In this document: positions 1 through 5,733 of the stretch, in pieces
Layout of the letters: each line of letters starts with the position of its first letter
Position numbering within the stretch: position 1 is the first letter of the stretch
DNA from: Bacillota bacterium
Lineage (GTDB): Bacteria; Bacillota; Bacilli; Alicyclobacillales; Alicyclobacillaceae
Direction: 5' to 3'
DNA length: 6,919 nt
Assembly (NCBI GenBank): GCA_021820805.1
Contig: JAKADF010000180.1
Coordinates: forward strand, 1 to 6,919
Position numbers and translations under genes: made by a program
The notes under the pieces: generated by a model
The model's input: the letters and a program-made list of their open reading frames with translations, nothing else
Told to the model about the DNA's origin: nothing
Databases searched by the model: none

Positions 1-26
1 TCACGAATTAAATTTTCAAATTCCAT
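1..26 (-). CDS. apt: Adenine phosphoribosyltransferase, N-terminal fragment (cut by left edge)
   Basis: Only the first eight codons are visible (MEFENLIR, then a partial codon), and the gene continues past base 1. The ATG is at 26-24, with a clear AAGGAG Shine-Dalgarno sequence at 39-34 and a seven-base gap. Short N-termini of this kind (M-[DE]-F-x-x-x-I-R) are typical of bacterial Apt, and apt directly follows recJ in many Bacillales. Apt converts adenine and phosphoribosyl pyrophosphate to AMP in cytoplasmic purine salvage. The assignment rests on gene order plus eight residues; no catalytic motif is visible. The start is 25 bases after the recJ stop with no terminator-like structure between them, so co-transcription with recJ is likely. 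Confidence 0.68.
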
Positions 27-33
27 TGTCTCG

Positions 34-39
34 CTCCTT
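34..39 (-). promoter_or_regulatory. Shine-Dalgarno sequence of apt
   Basis: AAGGAG read on the minus strand, seven bases before the ATG at 26. It fixes the start of the truncated left-edge gene and shows that a new cistron begins after recJ. Confidence 0.8.
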
Positions 40-51
40 GGAGAAGGTTGC

Positions 52-2079
52 TTATTCCTTCATGTTCTCTGCCTCACCAACATATTTGTGGCAAGATCGC
101 ATATGAATTTGATAGGCCTTTGACTCACGTAAGTCATTCGGAGTAACCTCGTCAACCACATGATACGCGCTCCCAGTCAGACGGGCAAACCCTAATTCGA
201 CAAAAACGCTCATTAATGATTGTATATCTTGAATATGATGCTTTTTCGTGAGCTTTTCACAGTCTTCCAATGTGAGACTCCCTGTGCGATGTATATATCG
301 ATAAACTATAGCGAAGTCAGAACGTGACAACGGGTTGTCTAAAATCCAACCATCCTGGACAATAAGCTGCGGACGCCTTACACCTCTCCATACGTTCGCG
401 CTTAATTTTGCTGTTAACCCACACATTTGTCCAGGCTGCCAAGAACTTACTTGGTCTGGTGGATGAAACCAAACTAATTCTGCAGTAACAGACCCCTCAG
501 CAACCAACAAACGAATGTGTTTACCACCTTGAAGTGTATTAATTTGTTTTAATTCAACCGGACCGATATAAAACAGAAACTCCGGGTTGTGGGGACCAAA
601 GGGTTCAAACCTCTCAACCCAATCAACTGTTTCCAGTGTCACCAGAGAAAGAGGTAAATAATCATCGGCAACCGGATCCGTCAGCGATAAGTTACTTATT
701 TCAGTATCTAACATTCCTGCCGCAACTTCTGCAAACGCAGACCGGAACTCTTCGAGCCCAGTACGCAAAACGCCGCAACCAATTGCACTATCATGGCCGC
801 CAAAGTGATCTAGAAATGGTTCACATTCAAGAAGGGCATTATACAATGAGAATCCTTCAGGAGCGCGGCCCGAACCGCGGAGTATTTGTTCTCCAGTATC
901 AGAAAATACGATTGCAGGCAAAGAAAATGATTCCACAAGTTTGTTTGCTACAATTCCTACTATTCCAAGACTCCATGGACCAGAAACTACCACTGCATTC
1001 AGTTTGTTTTGCTCGGCAGAAAAAGCAAGCCATTGCTCCTTCGCCTCATTTGCAGCTTTTTCCGTCTCAGTTCTTCGTACTTCATTACAGAATTCGACCT
1101 TCTGTGCTAAACCAACCGCTTGCTCCTCATCTTCAGCCATCAAAAGGTCATAAGCAATTTTTGCTGTATCCATCCGTCCAGCAGCATTGAGTCTCGGTGT
1201 TATACGCCACAATAGGGTATTCGCATTCAGCTTATTCCTCTCTACATGCGCGATGTCGCACAACGCAAGCCACCCTGGACTCGACAAATTCTGCAGCGCA
1301 CGGATACCTTCCCGAACGAGACGCCTGTTTTCTCCACAGAGCGGCATAATATCTGCAAGAGCCCCAAGCGCAGCAAAGCCGAGGTGTATTTGGGCAAGCC
1401 TATTTTTCTCACTATCTATCATTAAAGAAGATTGAATAAGATGAGAACAAAGTTTCCAAGCAACGCCTGCACCCGACAGAAGCTTGGCTTCTTCCGGCGT
1501 CTTATGAAACAACCAATGCACAATTGCCAGAGGACCTTCAGGCATTTCTTCACCAGGTTCATGATGGTCTGTTACAATAACTTCTACTCCCTGAGACACA
1601 GCATAACGAATTGCCTCTGTCGCGCGAATCCCATTATCAACTGTAATAATTAAACTCGCGCCTTGTGCTGTTGCCTTATCAACTAACTGATTTGATAATC
1701 CATAGCCATCTTGAATTCTGTGCGGGATAATGCAAACAAAGTCCGCAGCCAAAGCACGCAGCGTGGTTGCCATAATTGCACTTGACGTTATGCCATCCAC
1801 ATCATAATCACCAACAATGGCGATCCGCTTGTGCGCCGAAACTGCAGCCAATATACTGTGTACTGCTTTCTCCAACTTAAAAAAACTGGTTGGGGGAGTC
1901 CAAGGCTTTGCGGCATTTAACCAAGTTCGTGCCTCATCTACAGACTCAATTCCGCGAAGAAAAAGCCATCTTGCAACTTTCTTGGGAATATTAAGCTTTT
2001 TTGCAAATTCACTCACTTTGGCATCCTCAACAAGGGAAGATCGCCATAAAACATCTGTCACTTCAACGACTCTCCCCAC
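52..2079 (-). CDS. recJ: Single-stranded-DNA-specific exonuclease RecJ
   Basis: RecJ degrades single-stranded DNA 5' to 3' in recombination, mismatch and base-excision repair. The 675-residue product has the DHH phosphoesterase core: DYDVDG at 91-96, VDNG at 147-150, DHH at 171-173 and the LADIMPL motif with Asp243. These supply the expected metal-binding Asp/His residues. The conserved PRLNAAGRMD segment is at 295-304, the DHHA1 domain has FGGH at 426-429, and an OB-like segment follows at about 480-580. The last ~90 residues match the extra C-terminal domain of Bacillus-type RecJ. It is about 110 residues shorter than B. subtilis RecJ (786). The usual N-P-K after the DHH loop is replaced (AIVHWLFHK, 185-193). 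The frame opens at GTG 2079, overlapping the CDF gene by 17 bases. An alternative GTG at 2061, preceded by GGGGAG inside the last CDF codons, would give 669 residues. Both imply translational coupling. Confidence 0.96.
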   Translation of the reverse strand: MGRVVEVTDVLWRSSLVEDAKVSEFAKKLNIPKKVARWLFLRGIESVDEARTWLNAAKPWTPPTSFFKLEKAVHSILAAVSAHKRIAIVGDYDVDGITSSAIMATTLRALAADFVCIIPHRIQDGYGLSNQLVDKATAQGASLIITVDNGIRATEAIRYAVSQGVEVIVTDHHEPGEEMPEGPLAIVHWLFHKTPEEAKLLSGAGVAWKLCSHLIQSSLMIDSEKNRLAQIHLGFAALGALADIMPLCGENRRLVREGIRALQNLSSPGWLALCDIAHVERNKLNANTLLWRITPRLNAAGRMDTAKIAYDLLMAEDEEQAVGLAQKVEFCNEVRRTETEKAANEAKEQWLAFSAEQNKLNAVVVSGPWSLGIVGIVANKLVESFSLPAIVFSDTGEQILRGSGRAPEGFSLYNALLECEPFLDHFGGHDSAIGCGVLRTGLEEFRSAFAEVAAGMLDTEISNLSLTDPVADDYLPLSLVTLETVDWVERFEPFGPHNPEFLFYIGPVELKQINTLQGGKHIRLLVAEGSVTAELVWFHPPDQVSSWQPGQMCGLTAKLSANVWRGVRRPQLIVQDGWILDNPLSRSDFAIVYRYIHRTGSLTLEDCEKLTKKHHIQDIQSLMSVFVELGFARLTGSAYHVVDEVTPNDLRESKAYQIHMRSCHKYVGEAENMKE

Positions 2080-2980
2080 AATCCCCGTAATATGGATTCA
2101 CATGCACCAACACATCTTGAACCCGTGGGAATCTTTCTTTCATTCGATGCCTGACCTCAGCCGCCACACTATGCCCTTTATCAACCGTAATAAATGCGTC
2201 GACGCGAATTTTTACGTCCACAATAACATATCTGCCATGATCTCTGACCCGGATGTCATCGACGCGACGTACACCTGATATATGTTCAATCAGTTGTAAA
2301 TAAGGTGATAAATTTTCGTCTTCAACTACGACTCTATCCATCAGAGTCTGCCAAGAATCCTTAGCGATTTCATACCCCATTTTAAGAACGAGCAAAGCGA
2401 CAAAAATACCAGCCACAGCATCCATATGCATTAACCACAAAATATGAATTCTCTCTCCAAGAATAGATAAACCGATACCTATGAGTGCTGCTAACGATGA
2501 AAACACGTCTGATCTGTGGTCATATGCTGTTGCAATCAAACTTTTACTGTGCAATCGTTTCCCCAAGCGATAGTTATAGCGATAAAGGATTTCCTTAATA
2601 ATAACAGCAACAAAAGCGGTTATTGCTGCAACAATTTCAGGACTCACAGGTGCTTCTGTTAAAGCCTTTATGGAACTTACCATGACTTCAAGCCCAGCCG
2701 CCGCAAGAAAGCCAGCAACAATTGATGCAGCAATCACTTCAGCTCTTCCATGACCGTATGGATGGTCCGCATCTGGTGGTTTACGAGCAATTCTAAGTCC
2801 AATTACGACTGCAAGTGAACCTGCAACATCGGCAGCAGAGTGTACGCCATCTGCCACAAGTGCTTGGCTGCCAGCCAAAATACCTACAACTCCCTTTGCA
2901 ACCGTCAAAATCACATTGGTAATTGCATTCCACCAAGCTGCTATTTTTAGTTCACGGTCACCTTCCATCGGTACGGACAA
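2063..2980 (-). CDS. Cation diffusion facilitator (CDF) family divalent-metal efflux transporter
   Basis: A 305-residue CDF protein: six predicted membrane segments at about 15-35, 40-62, 82-104, 115-133, 158-175 and 180-200, then a cytoplasmic domain at about 210-298. These proteins export divalent metals against protons. The transport site reads H47-xxx-D51 in the second helix (ADGVHSAAD) and D154-xxx-D158 in the fifth (AYDHRSD). The loop site is D70 and DHPYGHG at 72-78, and the C-terminal domain has GH at 269-270 and VHVNP at 292-296. By family knowledge, Asp rather than His at the first position of the fifth-helix pair is common in manganese exporters, so Mn(II), perhaps with Fe/Co/Zn, is the inferred substrate. 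The start is TTG at 2980, eight bases after GGAGG; the next ATG (2968) is badly spaced. It lies downstream of secF after a hairpin and overlaps recJ. Confidence 0.93.
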   Translation of the reverse strand: MSVPMEGDRELKIAAWWNAITNVILTVAKGVVGILAGSQALVADGVHSAADVAGSLAVVIGLRIARKPPDADHPYGHGRAEVIAASIVAGFLAAAGLEVMVSSIKALTEAPVSPEIVAAITAFVAVIIKEILYRYNYRLGKRLHSKSLIATAYDHRSDVFSSLAALIGIGLSILGERIHILWLMHMDAVAGIFVALLVLKMGYEIAKDSWQTLMDRVVVEDENLSPYLQLIEHISGVRRVDDIRVRDHGRYVIVDVKIRVDAFITVDKGHSVAAEVRHRMKERFPRVQDVLVHVNPYYGDCGESR

Positions 2981-2988
2981 TAGAATTT

Positions 2989-2995
2989 CCTCCTC
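2989..2995 (-). promoter_or_regulatory. Shine-Dalgarno sequence that selects the TTG start of the CDF gene
   Basis: GAGGAGG on the minus strand lies eight bases before the TTG at 2980. The in-frame ATG four codons later would be about 20 bases from it, so TTG is the better start. Confidence 0.75.
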
Positions 2996-3003
2996 GACGA
3001 AGA

Positions 3004-3026
3004 AAGCGCCCCCGGCGGGAGCGCCT
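3004..3026 (-). terminator. GC-rich hairpin between secF and the CDF gene (possible attenuator or partial terminator)
   Basis: Read on the minus strand, AGGCGCTCCC and GGGGGCGCTT pair around a GCC loop to give a 10-bp stem with two G-U wobbles. On the plus strand those two positions become mismatches, so the fold favours minus-strand RNA. It starts 15 bases after the secF stop. The stem is followed by TCTTCG, not a clean run of U, so full rho-independent termination is doubtful. Partial termination, or protection of the secDF message from 3' exonucleases, fits better, because the CDF Shine-Dalgarno sequence begins only eight bases later. Confidence 0.5.
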
Positions 3027-3041
3027 AGTTTTAAATCTTGC

Positions 3042-3956
3042 TTACAAAGCAGGTTTCGCTTTTTTATTTAACTTTTTTAGCTGTTTGCCGCGCCATGCAA
3101 CCCATATTGGGCTCGCAATGAAAATAGAACTATATGCACCGCTGATTAAACCAATGATAAGCGCAAATGTAAAGTTGTGGATGGATTGTCCTCCGAAAAA
3201 GTACAACATTACTGCAGCAAGGAGTACCGTAATGACCGTATTAATCGAACGAGTCATTGTTTGCCACAAACTCTTATCTACTAGGTTCTGCAGTTCATCA
3301 AATGTTCTCGGGGCTGCAATCTTTAAGTTTTCGCGTATCCGGTCAAAAATAACAATTGTGTCGTTAATGGAGTAACCAACAATCGTTAAAATGGCTGCAA
3401 CAAATGTCAAGTCTACTTCAAGCCTCAGCAAAGCGAAGAAAGACATCACAATAAACGCATCGTGCAACAATGCTATGATACCGGACACAGCAAATCGAAA
3501 TTCAAATCGTATCGCAATATATATAACAATAAATAAAGATGCAAGTAAAACAGAAAGTGCTGCTTTTTTCGATGTTTGTTTTGCAACAATTGGGTCAACC
3601 GTATCTACTTGCGGAGATAAGGAATCTGGAAACATTTGTTTATCAAGTGCCATTACCTTATTCTTTTGGTCCAAAGTCAAGATTTGCGGAAACCGAATAA
3701 TAGCCACATTACCTTTAATCCCGCCGACCGTAATGGCATCTTGTCCCACGGGCAATCCTGCTTTTTGAATCATTTCTTTTACTTTTGGTACATTCACAGG
3801 TTGAGCCAATTCGAGTTGAACTCTTGAACCCGCTTTGAAGTCAGTGCCCAAGTTGAATCCCAAAAACGCGAACACAATAATCCCCGCGACAGTGATGGCA
3901 CCAGAGAATAGGAAAAACCAACGTCGTCTGCGAACGATGTCAAATTTCACCTTCAT
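3042..3956 (-). CDS. secF: Protein translocase subunit SecF
   Basis: SecF works with SecD at the SecYEG channel, using the proton gradient to pull exported proteins out of the membrane. The 304-residue product has one N-terminal membrane segment (about 13-32), an extracytoplasmic domain (about 35-128) and five further membrane segments at about 131-149, 155-177, 184-206, 237-255 and 263-286. SecF signatures are GTDFKAG at 37-43, GYSINDTIVIFDRIREN at 194-210 and RSINT at 236-240; Asp199 and Arg236 are the likely proton-relay residues. The motif usually written DFxGG reads DFKAG. The start is ATG 3956, which overlaps the secD stop as ATGA and begins with the expected basic N-terminus (MKVKFDIVRRRR). 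An upstream in-frame GTG at 3992 lies inside secD and is less likely. The C-terminus is lysine-rich. Confidence 0.96.
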   Translation of the reverse strand: MKVKFDIVRRRRWFFLFSGAITVAGIIVFAFLGFNLGTDFKAGSRVQLELAQPVNVPKVKEMIQKAGLPVGQDAITVGGIKGNVAIIRFPQILTLDQKNKVMALDKQMFPDSLSPQVDTVDPIVAKQTSKKAALSVLLASLFIVIYIAIRFEFRFAVSGIIALLHDAFIVMSFFALLRLEVDLTFVAAILTIVGYSINDTIVIFDRIRENLKIAAPRTFDELQNLVDKSLWQTMTRSINTVITVLLAAVMLYFFGGQSIHNFTFALIIGLISGAYSSIFIASPIWVAWRGKQLKKLNKKAKPAL

Positions 3957-5218
3957 CGTTCTACCGCCCCTTTCCGAATACCAAACAGCCACGGCCGACG
4001 CGTCACGTTTGCTCGAATAAAGTTCATCACCATAAAGCGGCTTAACGCAACAGCTGTAAGCATGCTGACGACAATACTAATCATGAGCGCTACAGCAAAC
4101 CCGCGGATGTCACCTTGTCCAAACCAGTACATAACGGCACCTGCAATAAATGTTGTAGCATTTGAGTCTATAATTGCACGAAGTGCATTTCGATTCCCTG
4201 CAATCGCACTAGACTGAACGCTCTTTCCGCTTCTAAACTCATCATTAATTCGTTCATACCAAATAATGTTCGCATCAACAGCCATACCAATGCCGAGTAC
4301 CAATGCTGCAAGTCCCGGTAATGTTAACGTAATATGCATGCCTGCAAACACAACAAGCGTTACATATCCATAAGCTACGAGCGCTAAATCAGCAATTAAT
4401 CCTATTAATCTATATATCACAATCATGAACAAGAAAATTAAAAGAATCGCAATTCCGCCGGCAAACAGTGTTGCTTTTAAAGACGCTGCACCAAGAGACG
4501 GCCCGACAAATGTGGAACTTATCAGCTTAAGCGGATACGGTAGAGAACCTGCATTCAATTCATTTGCAAGCGCTTGGCATTCTGCTTGCGTCCCTATGCC
4601 CGTGATTTGTGTCTGACCATTTAAAATAGGCTGCACAACAGTCGCTGCATTAATCAATTTTCCGTTCAAAAACGTATATATGGGTTTCCCAACATATTTT
4701 GTTGTAATGTCGCCCCATTTTTTTGAATCCTTGAATGTAACTTCAACTACATTTTGACCGTTTTGCTGGTCAACTGCCCATTGTGCATTACTCTCAAGAT
4801 CACCGCCTGTTACGAGCAATGATTTTTTATCAGGTGTAACCTGCCCGTCCTTTGTCTTTGTCACGTTACCGTAAATCGCAAGTTGGGCAGTTTCTCCAAT
4901 AATTTGTTCTGCTTTCTGTTGGTCGAACGTTCCGGCCAGTTCGACACGAATTTGATCTTTATTCTCCAACTGAATAATTGGAGAAGCAACGCCTGTGGAG
5001 TTTACTCTAAGCTGAACAGCTTGCAAGGCTGCCTGAATTCCCTGCGCCGTCGGAACTTGTCCATTCGTTCCAGGCTCGACCTTGTACAGCAAATCAAACC
5101 CGCCCTTCAAGTCGAGTCCGAGCGGAATACTTCTCCACAGCGTCATGGTGGTTCCAGCGGTCAGGCCTACAATAGCAAGCGCAGTGACCAAGAACGCACC
5201 AAATCGGCCCCACTTCAT
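3953..5218 (-). CDS. secD: Protein translocase subunit SecD
   Basis: SecD is the partner of SecF in the membrane accessory complex of the Sec translocase. The 421-residue product has an N-terminal membrane anchor (about 6-26), the motif LGLDLKGGFDLLY at 33-45, an extracytoplasmic region to about 240 with LNAGSLPYPL at 221-230, and five membrane segments at about 246-268, 271-292, 296-317, 348-367 and 370-394. The core motif GMAVDANIIWYERI is at 311-324, with Asp315 the likely proton-relay residue, followed by DSNATTFIAG at 351-360. The length suits Gram-positive SecD with a shorter periplasmic-type domain than in Gammaproteobacteria. The start is ATG 5218, seven bases after AAGGAGG at 5232-5226. 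The stop overlaps the secF start, so the two are translationally coupled; in B. subtilis they are one fused SecDF. Confidence 0.96.
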   Translation of the reverse strand: MKWGRFGAFLVTALAIVGLTAGTTMTLWRSIPLGLDLKGGFDLLYKVEPGTNGQVPTAQGIQAALQAVQLRVNSTGVASPIIQLENKDQIRVELAGTFDQQKAEQIIGETAQLAIYGNVTKTKDGQVTPDKKSLLVTGGDLESNAQWAVDQQNGQNVVEVTFKDSKKWGDITTKYVGKPIYTFLNGKLINAATVVQPILNGQTQITGIGTQAECQALANELNAGSLPYPLKLISSTFVGPSLGAASLKATLFAGGIAILLIFLFMIVIYRLIGLIADLALVAYGYVTLVVFAGMHITLTLPGLAALVLGIGMAVDANIIWYERINDEFRSGKSVQSSAIAGNRNALRAIIDSNATTFIAGAVMYWFGQGDIRGFAVALMISIVVSMLTAVALSRFMVMNFIRANVTRRPWLFGIRKGAVER

Positions 5219-5225
5219 TCTTTGT

Positions 5226-5232
5226 CCTCCTT
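5226..5232 (-). promoter_or_regulatory. Strong Shine-Dalgarno sequence of secD
   Basis: AAGGAGG on the minus strand, seven bases before the secD ATG; near-perfect anti-16S complementarity. Confidence 0.85.
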
Positions 5233-5266
5233 AACTGACACTCCATCATCAATGCGAACAAGTTAT

Positions 5267-5296
5267 AGTATAATCATGCCCAAATTATAGCGTCAA
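5267..5296 (-). promoter_or_regulatory. Predicted sigma-A-type promoter of secD-secF
   Basis: On the minus strand, TTGACG (5296-5291) and TATACT (5272-5267) are separated by 18 bases, each matching the vegetative consensus at five of six positions. Transcription would start near 5260, giving a leader of about 42 bases that carries the AAGGAGG sequence. The -35 box overlaps the stop codon of the upstream comN-like gene (TGA at 5295-5293). This suggests that secDF and the genes after it have their own start even if some reading comes from upstream. It is a visual match only. Confidence 0.55.
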
Positions 5297-5571
5297 ACTT
5301 TACCTTCCCTAAGAACGCCCTTAAAGGCATTCATCGTCTCAAAGTTCATAAACTTGCTAATTTGAAGAGACAAAATTACACCAACCATCTCATGCAAACG
5401 TTCATTTTTTCGCACAAGCATTTTCGCACAATTAAAGATGTCTTCGGCAGATACATGCTCATAACCCAGAAGCGCAAATTCCTGTGCTTTGTCCCTGCAC
5501 AAATTAAATAGTTCCCATTTATAATCTGTGATAGATAAGACTTCATCCGACTCGTCTTGAATTTCTTCCAC
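5293..5571 (-). CDS. comN: ComN-like post-transcriptional regulator
   Basis: A small soluble protein that I recognise as the Bacillales post-transcriptional regulator family typified by B. subtilis ComN (YrzD). In B. subtilis, ComN affects expression of the comE competence operon after transcription and interacts with the division protein DivIVA. The family pattern is visible as LFNLCRDKAQEFALLGYEHV, then SAEDIFNC, then LHEMVGVILSLQISKFMNF and FKG near the end. The frame is open from 5658, where a TTG lacks a Shine-Dalgarno sequence and would give 121 residues. I prefer GTG at 5571 (92 residues): AAAGGAG lies upstream at 5590-5584, the length is then close to the family's (~98), and a sigma-H-like promoter sits inside the longer frame. 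The 12-base gap to GTG is long, so the exact start remains uncertain. secD follows after 74 bases. Confidence 0.8.
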   Translation of the reverse strand: MEEIQDESDEVLSITDYKWELFNLCRDKAQEFALLGYEHVSAEDIFNCAKMLVRKNERLHEMVGVILSLQISKFMNFETMNAFKGVLREGKV

Positions 5572-5583
5572 GAAGAATTTGCA

Positions 5584-5590
5584 CTCCTTT
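5584..5590 (-). promoter_or_regulatory. Shine-Dalgarno candidate for the comN-like gene
   Basis: AAAGGAG on the minus strand, 12 bases before the in-frame GTG at 5571. It is the only good purine-rich site upstream of the conserved part of the protein, and it argues against translation starting at the TTG at 5658. The gap is longer than optimal. Confidence 0.5.
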
Positions 5591-5610
5591 CGATGCCCAT
5601 CCTGACTTAA

Positions 5611-5637
5611 ATTCGACAGATAGACTAGAATTCCTGT
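5611..5637 (-). promoter_or_regulatory. Candidate sigma-H promoter upstream of the comN-like gene
   Basis: On the minus strand, ACAGGAATT (5637-5629), an 11-base spacer and GTCGAAT (5617-5611) fit every fixed position of the B. subtilis sigma-H consensus as I know it (RnAGGAwWW, 11-12 bases, RnnGAAT). Transcription would start near 5605-5603, giving a leader of about 32 bases containing the AAAGGAG site. Sigma-H acts at the transition to stationary phase, when competence and sporulation are decided, which suits a competence-linked regulator. I see no convincing sigma-A promoter in the same spacer. Inference from consensus only. Confidence 0.5.
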
Positions 5638-5733
5638 GAATAATTTTTTCCTGATCAAACTAAATTAGTTTTGAATTGCATCAGTAGGAAATGGCTCAAT
5701 ACCCTTTTTCACATCCATACATTTTGCAGAATT

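Noticed and set aside
34..47. Small inverted repeat around the apt Shine-Dalgarno sequence (CCTT, CTCC, AAGG on the minus strand)
   Set aside because: Only four base pairs; too weak to call a regulatory hairpin or riboswitch.
636..1190. A 184-codon open frame on the plus strand
   Set aside because: It lies wholly antisense to the highly conserved recJ, its translation is low-complexity with no recognisable domain, and it has no supporting ribosome-binding site.
1817..2278. A 153-codon plus-strand frame spanning the recJ-CDF junction
   Set aside because: Antisense to two well-supported genes; the product resembles no family I know.
2923..3375. A 150-codon plus-strand frame covering the CDF-secF spacer
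   Set aside because: Most of it is the shadow of secF and the start of the CDF gene. The spacer itself is explained by a hairpin and a Shine-Dalgarno sequence on the minus strand.
5376..5600. A 74-codon minus-strand frame starting at ATG 5600, overlapping comN
   Set aside because: It is in another frame inside the comN-like gene, lacks a well-placed ribosome-binding site (the AAAGGAG lies after its ATG), and shows no family features.
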